From JBEVEP01 sp040512755 (GTDB lineage Bacteria > Pseudomonadota > Alphaproteobacteria > Rhizobiales > Rhizobiaceae), in NCBI GenBank assembly GCA_040512755.1, contig JBEVEP010000071.1, positions 1 to 7,959 on the forward strand: 7,959 bases of DNA. The letters run 5' to 3'. This document shows, piece by piece, positions 1 to 5,363 of the stretch. Position 1 is the stretch's first letter. Every line of letters begins with the position of its first letter. The notes under the pieces are model-generated. The model was not told the DNA's origin. It worked only from the letters and a program-made list of their open reading frames with translations, and ran no database searches. The translations under genes were made by a program, and so were the position numbers.

Positions 1-54
1 GGAAGCGCAGAAAACCGCCATCTGCAGGTCCGCATCACCTAACCCCCACAGATC

Positions 55-363
55 CTAGTCCGGCCACTTCTCGGCCGGCCAATCTTGGGCGGACTGGATT
101 ACCCGCAGGATCACGACACTTTCGCGACCAGCGAGCGGGCGCAGTTCATAGGAAATGATGTAGGGAAGCCGGACGAGAGACTTTTCATATGTGCCTTTCA
201 CACGACCCGGCCTTCCGGTCGCGAAATCGCCAAGCGCTTTCCCGATATCCCGAACGCGATCGGCAACCCGCTTCGCTGCGACCGGATCATCCCGTGCAAT
301 AAATGCGGCCTGTTCTTTGATGTCGTCCAGAGCGTCGCGCGACCAGGTGACCGGCCGCTTCAC
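55..363 (-). CDS. RelE/ParE-family toxin of a type II toxin-antitoxin pair
   Basis: Small 102-residue basic protein with the layout of the RelE/ParE superfamily. It has an N-terminal strand and helix (VTWSRDALDDI, residues 5-15), a helical hairpin rich in A, D and R (about 16-45), a GRVKGTYE turn (53-60), and C-terminal strands LVRLPYIISYEL (63-74) and VVILRVIQSAQDWP (83-96). Family toxins either poison gyrase (ParE) or cleave mRNA on the ribosome (RelE). The sequence alone does not decide between these, and I cannot place RelE catalytic residues with confidence. The start is GTG at 361-363, which overlaps the antitoxin stop by four bases (GTGA). With no strong Shine-Dalgarno sequence of its own, it is probably translated by coupling to the antitoxin. 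The stop is TAG at 55-57. Length is normal and the frame looks intact. The family call is firm; the molecular target is unknown. Confidence 0.9.
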   Translation of the reverse strand: MKRPVTWSRDALDDIKEQAAFIARDDPVAAKRVADRVRDIGKALGDFATGRPGRVKGTYEKSLVRLPYIISYELRPLAGRESVVILRVIQSAQDWPAEKWPD

Positions 364-611
364 GCTTTACCCGCTCGCTTTACTTCCGCTGCATCAATGA
401 CAGCATAAATTTCCGCCATGGCCTGGTCATGAGGCACGACGCGGCCAGCCTCCGCATCGGCCATGCCGCGCTTGATGCCGGCGATGATCTCAAGTTCTCG
501 ATCAGCGTAATCCGCCAACGCTTCGGCGGCGAGGAATGATTTGCTGCGCCGCGTTTCAGCAGCGATCCGGTCAAGCTTTTCCTTGGTTTCGAGTGAAACA
601 CGAATCGTCAT
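360..611 (-). CDS. Ribbon-helix-helix (CopG/ParD-like) antitoxin
   Basis: Predicted DNA-binding antitoxin of 83 residues that should neutralise the adjacent toxin and repress the shared promoter. The N-terminus MTIRVSLETKEKLDRIAAET has the ribbon strand (residues 2-6) followed by the first helix. RRSKSFLAAEALADYADREL then covers the turn and second helix of a ribbon-helix-helix fold. The C-terminal part (about 42-83, with GIKRGMADAEAGRVVPHDQA) is the usual toxin-binding tail. The start is uncertain. ATG at 609-611 has no visible Shine-Dalgarno sequence. An in-frame GTG six codons upstream (627-629) has GCGAGG eight bases before it and would add VTASAT. The frame stays open further upstream to 719, but that part overlaps pyrG and reads as non-coding. 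Gene order (antitoxin then toxin, overlapping stop and start) is classic for this class. Confidence 0.88.
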   Translation of the reverse strand: MTIRVSLETKEKLDRIAAETRRSKSFLAAEALADYADRELEIIAGIKRGMADAEAGRVVPHDQAMAEIYAVIDAAEVKRAGKA

Positions 612-626
612 GGTGGCGCTTGCTGT

Positions 627-643
627 CACGGTGAAAGCCTCGC
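627..643 (-). promoter_or_regulatory. Alternative GTG start with ribosome-binding site for the antitoxin
   Basis: On the minus strand GCGAGG lies eight bases before an in-frame GTG at 627-629. The downstream ATG at 609-611 has no such site. This favours an antitoxin six residues longer than annotated (89 residues), though ATG is the commoner start codon. Confidence 0.4.
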
Positions 644-650
644 ATTGATT

Positions 651-689
651 TGTACACACTCTAACACAGCATCCCCTGACGGGGGGCAA
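651..689 (-). promoter_or_regulatory. Candidate promoter and operator of the toxin-antitoxin pair
   Basis: Reading the minus strand there is a TTGCCC box (684-689), a 17-base spacer and TGTTAG (661-666), a weak sigma-70-like pair. Overlapping and following the -10 box are two TGTGT words whose starts are ten bases apart (ACACA on the plus strand at 654-658 and 664-668). Ribbon-helix-helix antitoxins often bind short repeats about one helical turn apart over their own promoter, so this is the natural place for autoregulation. This is inferred from pattern only. Confidence 0.3.
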
Positions 690-715
690 CCTTGATGACG
701 TCAACTCAAATTGTT

Positions 716-2344
716 TCAAACCAGCCGGGACTGTTCCACCGCAGCGCCGATGAAGCTTGCAAAGAGCGGGTGCGGTTCGAAGGGCCGGGACTTGAGTTCA
801 GGGTGGTACTGCACGCCGATGAACCACGGATGGTCAGGATATTCGACCGTCTCCGGCAAGACTCCATCAGGAGACATTCCGGCAAACCGCAGGCCGCACG
901 CCTCCAGCCGTTCCTTGTAGTCGATGTTGACTTCGTAGCGGTGACGGTGACGCTCCGATATCTGCGTGTCGCCGTAGATTTCCGCAATCTTGGAGCCGGG
1001 AGCCAGGCGAGCCTCGTAAGCACCGAGGCGCATCGTACCGCCAAGGTCGCCCGCCGCCTGCCGCTTCTCCAGCATATTGCCCTTGAGCCATTCGGTCATC
1101 AGTCCGACCACGGGTTCCGGTGTGGGCCCGAATTCGGTCGAGGATGCACTTGCAACGCCGGCCAATGACCGCGCCGCCTCTATGCAGGCCATCTGCATGC
1201 CGAAGCAGATGCCGAAATAAGGCACCTTGCGCTCACGCGCGAACTTTGCCGCCAGGATCTTGCCTTCGGAGCCCCGCTCGCCGAAGCCGCCGGGCACCAG
1301 AATGCCGTGGACCTTTTCGAGGAATGGCGCCGGGTCCTCTTTCTCGAAGATTTCTGATTCGATCCAGTCGAGTTTGACCCGGACCCTGTTGGCCATGCCG
1401 CCATGCGAGAGGGCTTCCATCAGGGATTTGTACGCATCCTTGAGGCCCGTGTATTTGCCGACGACCGCAATCGTCACCTCTCCCTCGGGATTGTGGATGC
1501 GATGGGAGATTTCCTGCCAGCGTTCCATGCGCGGCTTCGGGGCCGGATCGATGCCAAAGGCGGCCAGCACTTCGGAGTCCAGACCCTCTTTGTGGTAGGC
1601 CATCGGCACGTCGTAGATGTGCGCGACGTCCAACGCCTGGATCACGGCGGACTCCCGTACATTACAGAACAGCGACAGCTTTCTGCGCTCTTCCCTGGGG
1701 ATCGACCGGTCAGCGCGCACGAGTAGAATGTCGGGCGCGATACCAATGGACCGCAGCTCCTTCACCGAGTGTTGTGTCGGCTTGGTCTTCAATTCGCCGG
1801 CGGCCGGAATATAGGGCATCAGCGTCAGATGCACATAGACCGCTTGCCCGCGTGGCAGGTCGTTGCCAAGCTGGCGGATCGCTTCGAGAAAGGGCATTGC
1901 CTCGATATCGCCAACCGTGCCGCCGATCTCGCAAAGTACGAAATCGAAATCGTCGTTGCCGCCCAGCACGAAGTTCTTGATCTCGTCGGTGACGTGCGGA
2001 ATGACCTGCACGGTCGCACCGAGATAGTCGCCGCGCCGCTCCTTCTCGATGATGTTCTTGTAGATACGGCCGGTGGTGATGTTGTCGTTCTGGTTCGCAG
2101 AGCGCCCGGTAAACCGCTCGTAATGGCCGAGGTCGAGATCAGTCTCGGCTCCATCGTCCGTCACAAAGACTTCGCCGTGCTGATAAGGCGACATCGTGCC
2201 GGGATCGACATTGAGATAGGGATCGAGCTTACGGATGCGCACGCGATATCCGCGAGCCTGCAAAAGAGCACCGAGAGCTGCCGCAGCTATGCCTTTTCCG
2301 AGAGAGGAAACCACGCCGCCTGTGATGAATACATATCGCGCCAT
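716..2344 (-). CDS. pyrG: CTP synthase (glutamine-hydrolysing)
   Basis: Cytosolic enzyme that converts UTP, ATP and glutamine to CTP, the last step of de novo pyrimidine nucleotide synthesis. It has 542 residues, full length for the family. The N-terminal synthase domain (about 1-270) has the P-loop GGVVSSLGKG (9-18), the GAETDLDLGHYERF segment (65-78) with a metal-binding Asp near 71, CEIGGTVGDIE (138-148) with Glu 139, and KTKPTQHSVKELRSIGI (186-202) of the UTP-binding region. The C-terminal class I glutamine amidotransferase domain (about 290-535) has the oxyanion PGGFG (351-355), the nucleophile Cys 380 in GICFGMQ, and His 514 and Glu 516 in QYHPELKS. All key residues are present. The start is ATG at 2342-2344; no clear Shine-Dalgarno sequence is visible. 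It lies downstream of the YkuD gene but is separated from it by a strong terminator, so it probably has its own promoter in 2345-2435, which I could not define. Confidence 0.98.
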   Translation of the reverse strand: MARYVFITGGVVSSLGKGIAAAALGALLQARGYRVRIRKLDPYLNVDPGTMSPYQHGEVFVTDDGAETDLDLGHYERFTGRSANQNDNITTGRIYKNIIEKERRGDYLGATVQVIPHVTDEIKNFVLGGNDDFDFVLCEIGGTVGDIEAMPFLEAIRQLGNDLPRGQAVYVHLTLMPYIPAAGELKTKPTQHSVKELRSIGIAPDILLVRADRSIPREERRKLSLFCNVRESAVIQALDVAHIYDVPMAYHKEGLDSEVLAAFGIDPAPKPRMERWQEISHRIHNPEGEVTIAVVGKYTGLKDAYKSLMEALSHGGMANRVRVKLDWIESEIFEKEDPAPFLEKVHGILVPGGFGERGSEGKILAAKFARERKVPYFGICFGMQMACIEAARSLAGVASASSTEFGPTPEPVVGLMTEWLKGNMLEKRQAAGDLGGTMRLGAYEARLAPGSKIAEIYGDTQISERHRHRYEVNIDYKERLEACGLRFAGMSPDGVLPETVEYPDHPWFIGVQYHPELKSRPFEPHPLFASFIGAAVEQSRLV

Positions 2345-2435
2345 GGGAGTCAGGGCTTAGCGTGGCGAAACCGATTCCGCCAGAAAAAAATTGCTGCATC
2401 CATGACTTTCGAAGCCAGCTCCCAACGACTTGCGC

Positions 2436-2465
2436 AAACAAAAAGGGCCGGCGGCGCCGGCCCTT
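2436..2465 (-). terminator. Intrinsic terminator of the YkuD-family gene
   Basis: A perfect 10-base-pair stem (2443-2452 with 2456-2465) with a 3-base loop, very G+C-rich, is followed on the minus strand by a T-rich stretch reading TTTGTTT (2442-2436). It lies 21 bases past the stop of the YkuD gene and about 90 bases before pyrG. This is the clearest transcription stop in the window and separates the two genes. Confidence 0.88.
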
Positions 2466-2486
2466 CAATAACCCTGTGGGGGCGGT

Positions 2487-3476
2487 TTACATGACGATGA
2501 CCGGGGTACCAACCTTCACCCGGCTGTAGAGGTCCTTGACGTGCTCGTTGACCATGCGGAAGCAGCCGTTTGACGCATTGGTTCCGATCGTCTGCGGCTG
2601 GTTCGTGCCGTGGATTCGCACATGCGTGTCCTTCGCACCCTGATAGAGGTAGATGGCGCGGGCGCCGAGCGGGTTTTCGGGTCCGCCGGGCATGCCGTCC
2701 TTGTACTGGCCGTACTTCTTCGGCTCGCGCACCTGCATTTCCTTTGTCGGAATCCAGCGCGGCCATTCCTGCTTATCGCCGACCTTCGCCGCACCCTTGA
2801 ACTCCAGCCCTTCCCTGCCGACGGCAATCGCATAGCGGCGCGCGGTGGAGGAGGATTCAACAAGATAGAGATAGCGGCCGCCTGTATCGATCACGATCGT
2901 GCCTGGGCTGTAACCGGGGAACGACACTGACTGCGGCTCGAAATCCGATCTCACCCTGAAGGGCTGCCGTGCATCCTTCTGGGCCAGAGCGGCATCGAGC
3001 GCGCGGGTCTGAGGAAGCATCACTTGCTCGTCGCCAAAGAGTGCGCCGAAGAAGCCTGACCTGGGCATCGTCTGTTCGCTGCGCAGTTCGCCTTCGTTTC
3101 CGCGGGCGGTGAGCTGCGGCGCAACCGGCACTGTCCTCGTCCTGGGCGCTACGACTGCGTTCGCCGTCTGCTTAGCCACCGGCTTCGCTCTTCCGGCCGG
3201 CTGCGGCTGCTCCACGGGCCTGAACAGTCCGGCGAATAGTCCCCGTGGCTTCACCTGCGCCTGTTCCGTCGCCTTCACCGCCGGTTTCGTTGTCCTGGCC
3301 TTGGCGGTCGTCTTGGTTTTCTTGGTTGCCGTCGCCGCTGGCTTCTTCACCTTCGGCTTGATCGGCCTTGTCTCAGTAGCGGCGATTTGCGATGCCGTCT
3401 GCGCGACTGCAATGCAAGGAGTACCCAGGCCAAGCGCCGCGGCGAGGCCAAGGAGAACGAGGCTGCGAAATTTCAT
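2487..3476 (-). CDS. Exported L,D-transpeptidase (YkuD domain)
   Basis: Periplasmic enzyme expected to form 3-3 cross-links in peptidoglycan or attach proteins to it; 329 residues. An N-terminal signal peptide (1-25, hydrophobic LVLLGLAAALGLG, likely cleaved after AVA) is followed by a long Lys/Thr/Ala/Pro-rich disordered linker (about 30-125). The YkuD domain occupies about 190-329. Its active site is visible: His 289 in RIHGTN and Cys 305 in SNGCFRM, with Arg 307, matching the family pattern HG...SxGCxR. Two similar hydrophobic words, GLFAGLF (79-85) and GFFGALFG (141-148), sit in the linker. No LysM or other sugar-binding domain is visible. The start is ATG at 3474-3476 with only a weak Shine-Dalgarno sequence. 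A good candidate promoter lies about 85-115 bases upstream and a strong terminator follows, so it is probably a single-gene unit. The exact substrate is unknown. Confidence 0.93.
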   Translation of the reverse strand: MKFRSLVLLGLAAALGLGTPCIAVAQTASQIAATETRPIKPKVKKPAATATKKTKTTAKARTTKPAVKATEQAQVKPRGLFAGLFRPVEQPQPAGRAKPVAKQTANAVVAPRTRTVPVAPQLTARGNEGELRSEQTMPRSGFFGALFGDEQVMLPQTRALDAALAQKDARQPFRVRSDFEPQSVSFPGYSPGTIVIDTGGRYLYLVESSSTARRYAIAVGREGLEFKGAAKVGDKQEWPRWIPTKEMQVREPKKYGQYKDGMPGGPENPLGARAIYLYQGAKDTHVRIHGTNQPQTIGTNASNGCFRMVNEHVKDLYSRVKVGTPVIVM

Positions 3477-3562
3477 TTATGTAACCCGAGAAATGTTGAC
3501 GACAGACGCACCGCAGGGACACGCGAAATCCACGTGCCGTCGCCCCAGACTGCCCACGGCAC

Positions 3563-3592
3563 TTTATACGCGATTGGCGAGGCCTGCCTCAA
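3563..3592 (-). promoter_or_regulatory. Candidate sigma-70-like promoter of the YkuD-family gene
   Basis: On the minus strand TTGAGG (3587-3592, four of six consensus bases) and TATAAA (3563-3568, five of six) are 18 bases apart. This would give a leader of about 80 bases. An inverted repeat GAGGC-CT-GCCTC (3579-3590) overlaps the -35 box and the spacer, a possible operator. It is the best-looking promoter in the window but was judged by eye only. Confidence 0.5.
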
Positions 3593-3820
3593 GCGCGCCT
3601 GCATGACTCAAAGAGCCAAACCGGCCTATGAGAACCGCATTCACAGCGAGTGTGTCGAAATAACAACAGATAGGAGACAGCGAGCCGGCAAATCTTGCCG
3701 CTCATCTTCGCGCGGCGGGCGTGGACTCGCTCGATTCGCCGTCAGTCGGGCTGACATTGCTTCAGCGCGAAGTGAAGTCTTTTGCCGGAAACGCGCTTAA
3801 TCAGGCAGTCGAAGAGGTCA

Positions 3821-3848
3821 GCTGCGCGCCGGACAACCGACGCGCAGC
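3821..3848 (-). terminator. Hairpin after secG, possible terminator without a T-run
   Basis: A perfect 8-base-pair stem (3821-3828 with 3841-3848) with a 12-base loop begins about ten bases past the secG stop codon. No T-run follows on the minus strand (TGACCTCTTCG), so it may stabilise the 3' end or stop transcription weakly rather than act as a classical terminator. Confidence 0.45.
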
Positions 3849-3858
3849 CTTTCGATGT

Positions 3859-4323
3859 TTACTGTGCGCTGGGGACTTGCGGCTTGGCCGGCGCAGCGGG
3901 CTGTGCGGGTGCGGCGTTGCCGGTTGAACCCGGCTCCGACGGCGCGGCCGGCGCAGCAGGCTCAGCGGAGCTGGGCGGCGTCGGCTGCATGGAGCCGCCA
4001 AGCTGATCCAGCACGCCCTTGCCGGCGCCACCTGCGCCGCCAGGCTGCTGCTCGCCTGTCGCGGCAGGCGCGGGGCCCCGATCAAGAATATCGGTCGGCC
4101 GCTCGCCGTAACGGGCCAGAATCGAAAGTGTCAGTGACGTTACGAAGAACGCCATCGCGAGAATGCCGGTGGTGCGCGTCAACGCATTCGCAGCGCCGCG
4201 CGCCGTCATGAATCCGGACCCGCCGCCGATGCCGAGCCCGCCACCTTCCGAGCGCTGCAGCAGAACGACGCCAACCAGCGCAAGCACGACCATAAGGTGA
4301 ATGACAATGAGAACGGTTTCCAT
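3859..4323 (-). CDS. secG: Protein translocase subunit SecG
   Basis: Small inner-membrane subunit of the SecYEG translocon that assists SecA-driven protein export; 154 residues. Transmembrane helix 1 is METVLIVIHLMVVLALVGVV (1-20). The cytoplasmic loop carries the SecG signature LLQRSEGGGLGIGGGSGF (21-38) and ARGAANALTR (41-50). Transmembrane helix 2 is about 52-71, ending in SILARYGERPTDIL. From about residue 83 to the end the protein is a low-complexity Ala/Pro/Gly/Gln tail. By the known double-spanning topology of SecG this tail would face the periplasm. Such tails occur in other alphaproteobacterial SecG proteins, as I recall. The start is ATG at 4321-4323; the TTG codon just before it is in frame but less likely. 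No strong Shine-Dalgarno sequence is seen. It lies between the cupin and YkuD genes on the same strand. Confidence 0.96.
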   Translation of the reverse strand: METVLIVIHLMVVLALVGVVLLQRSEGGGLGIGGGSGFMTARGAANALTRTTGILAMAFFVTSLTLSILARYGERPTDILDRGPAPAATGEQQPGGAGGAGKGVLDQLGGSMQPTPPSSAEPAAPAAPSEPGSTGNAAPAQPAAPAKPQVPSAQ

Positions 4324-4346
4324 CAAGCAATCCGGCAGGTTTCAGG

Positions 4347-4366
4347 AAAAGGCCGGGCACCCCGGC
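4347..4366 (-). terminator. Terminator-like hairpin just upstream of secG
   Basis: On the minus strand GCCGGG-GTG-CCCGGC (4366 to 4352) forms a 6-base-pair stem with a 3-base loop. It is followed by C and then TTTT (4350-4347), with further A-T pairing possible across a bulged C. It ends 23 bases before the secG start codon. It could end transcription coming from the cupin gene, or act as an attenuator in the secG leader if the secG promoter is further upstream. Confidence 0.5.
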
Positions 4367-4420
4367 TTCGAAGTGCGGTCAGATACACGCCTTTCATGGC
4401 ATTTCCAAGCCCGCGCGCCG

Positions 4421-4448
4421 AATATGGGCGTCAGAAGCTAAAATACAA
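4421..4448 (-). promoter_or_regulatory. Weak candidate promoter for secG
   Basis: On the minus strand TTGTAT (4443-4448) and CATATT (4421-4426, four of six consensus bases) are 16 bases apart, in a locally A+T-rich patch about 100 bases upstream of secG. If used, the transcript would include the hairpin at 4347-4366. The rest of the 277-base spacer 4324-4600 shows no gene, although a perfect Shine-Dalgarno-like AGGAGGTGA (minus strand, 4538 to 4530) is present with no good start codon after it. Confidence 0.25.
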
Positions 4449-4600
4449 CATGCTCCACTTCCGAGCCGCGACGGTCCTGCGGCTAAGACAAGGCACGAAG
4501 CTGGACTTCCGTTGGAATGCTGCCCTGGCTCACCTCCTGCGCCCATGCAATGTTTGTTAGAAGAGCTTGGCCGGTTCAGAACGACACGTCCCTCGCCTTG

Positions 4601-5071
4601 CTACTGTGTCTTGCGAGGATCGTCGGCCGGATTGACATATTTGATGCCCCAGGGGCCGTTGGTGGTCACCTGCACCACCGTCTCCTCATCAAAAAAGACA
4701 AAATGCGGCGTTTCAGGCGGGAGCGCGAAGAAGCTGCCTGCGGGCAATGCCTTTGTGGCACTCCGATCGGCCTTCTCTCCCATTCCCAGATTGGTGACTC
4801 CGGAGATGACCGTCACCACTTCATTGGCGGGGTGCGTGTGCGGAGGAATCGCATATCCGGACGGAAGCTTGAGACGAAGGGCGAAAAGGCCCTCCTTGGC
4901 GGGGTCACCAAACAACACCGCCGCCTGCGCGCCAGCAGGAAGCACGTTGGGGGCCGGACCCCACTTTACTTCGCTCGGGGCGACCATTGTGTGTGCATCC
5001 CCAGCGATGGCGACCGATACGAGGCCACACAATCCAATGCAGCCAACTGCGACTAGCGATACGATTTTCAT
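4601..5071 (-). CDS. Small exported cupin-domain protein
   Basis: Protein of 156 residues with a signal peptide (MKIVSLVAVGCIGLCGLVSVAIA, spelled here in parts: charged MK, hydrophobic core to about 20, likely cleavage after AIA at 23). The rest is a single cupin barrel. Cupin motif 1 is GYAIPPHTHPANEVVTVISG (72-91), giving metal ligands His 78, His 80 and Glu 84. Motif 2 is GSFFALPPETPHF (112-124), giving His 123. All four usual ligands are present, so metal binding is likely, but cupins have many activities and the substrate cannot be read from sequence. The start is ATG at 5069-5071, supported by GGGGAG eight bases upstream (5080-5085). The open frame continues upstream into tpiA antisense and should be ignored. 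Spacers of about 280-290 bases on both sides suggest a separate transcription unit. Confidence 0.9.
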   Translation of the reverse strand: MKIVSLVAVGCIGLCGLVSVAIAGDAHTMVAPSEVKWGPAPNVLPAGAQAAVLFGDPAKEGLFALRLKLPSGYAIPPHTHPANEVVTVISGVTNLGMGEKADRSATKALPAGSFFALPPETPHFVFFDEETVVQVTTNGPWGIKYVNPADDPRKTQ

Positions 5072-5079
5072 GGAAGAAT

Positions 5080-5085
5080 CTCCCC
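5080..5085 (-). promoter_or_regulatory. Ribosome-binding site of the cupin gene
   Basis: GGGGAG on the minus strand, eight bases before ATG 5069-5071. It fixes the start within a much longer open frame and places the signal peptide at the N-terminus. Confidence 0.7.
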
Positions 5086-5102
5086 GTTTGACCGGGCTAC
5101 CA

Positions 5103-5120
5103 CCCCGGCTGCGGCCGGGG
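5103..5120 (-). repeat. G+C-rich inverted repeat in the cupin leader
   Basis: CCCCGGC (5103-5109) and GCCGGGG (5114-5120) form a perfect 7-base-pair stem with a 4-base TGCG loop, about 30 bases upstream of the cupin start. No T-run follows on either strand, so it is not a normal terminator. It may be a leader structure, a protein-binding site or a dispersed palindromic element. Confidence 0.5.
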
Positions 5121-5137
5121 CAGGCTCGCAACAAAAC

Positions 5138-5166
5138 AGAGTAGGCCTGCACACTCGCCCAGGCAA
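5138..5166 (-). promoter_or_regulatory. Weak candidate promoter of the cupin gene
   Basis: On the minus strand TTGCCT (5161-5166, four of six consensus bases) and TACTCT (5138-5143, three of six) are 17 bases apart, giving a leader of about 60 bases that contains the inverted repeat at 5103-5120. The spacing is ideal but the -10 box is poor. Confidence 0.28.
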
Positions 5167-5363
5167 GCGCTTCGCCAATGGAAGCCTTCGATGGGCTTGG
5201 CCAGTTTCGCGCAAGACCGGAGCACGCGGTGACAGGATCGCTTTGTCGGCTTGCGCAGCGCGGCGCATTCGAGGTGATCAGAGATGCCGACCAGGCTCCG
5301 GGATATCTCGGGCTCGTCCTGGGCAAGAGTGACTGACCGCCCTGCCCGATTTTTCGCGTGTCC

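Larger units (their letters stand above)
3477..3858. other. 382-base spacer between the YkuD gene and secG
   Basis: No convincing gene was found here. It holds the candidate YkuD promoter (3563-3592), a hairpin after secG (3821-3848) and a small perfect inverted repeat CGGCAA-ATC-TTGCCG (3686-3700) with no T-run. Short frames cross it in both directions: a plus-strand frame from GTG at 3721, and a 43-codon minus-strand frame 3473-3604 ending in an ATGA overlap with the YkuD start. They lack Shine-Dalgarno sites and recognisable domains, and most run into antisense of the neighbouring genes. Confidence 0.6.

Noticed and set aside
1..42. Plus-strand frame ending in TAA at 40-42 (ENRHLQVRIT before the stop), a possible 3' end of a gene converging on the toxin.
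   Set aside because: Only 13 codons are visible, no family can be recognised, and the neighbouring sequence lies outside the window.
673..684. CCCC-TGAC-GGGG hairpin after pyrG as a terminator.
   Set aside because: Stem of only four pairs and no T-run on the minus strand.
1769..2494. 241-codon plus-strand frame opposite pyrG.
   Set aside because: Lies antisense to a fully conserved CTP synthase; no known domain, and long antisense frames are expected in G+C-rich DNA.
3473..3604. 43-codon minus-strand frame whose stop overlaps the YkuD start as ATGA.
   Set aside because: The candidate YkuD promoter lies inside it, there is no Shine-Dalgarno sequence, and the peptide resembles nothing known to me.
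3721..3927. 68-codon plus-strand frame (GTG start, MDSLDSPSVG) in the secG-YkuD spacer.
   Set aside because: No Shine-Dalgarno site, no family, and its end runs antisense into the secG tail.
4324..4600. A tRNA, SRP RNA or other RNA gene in the secG-cupin spacer.
   Set aside because: No T-arm, anticodon-arm or SRP core sequence could be found on either strand.
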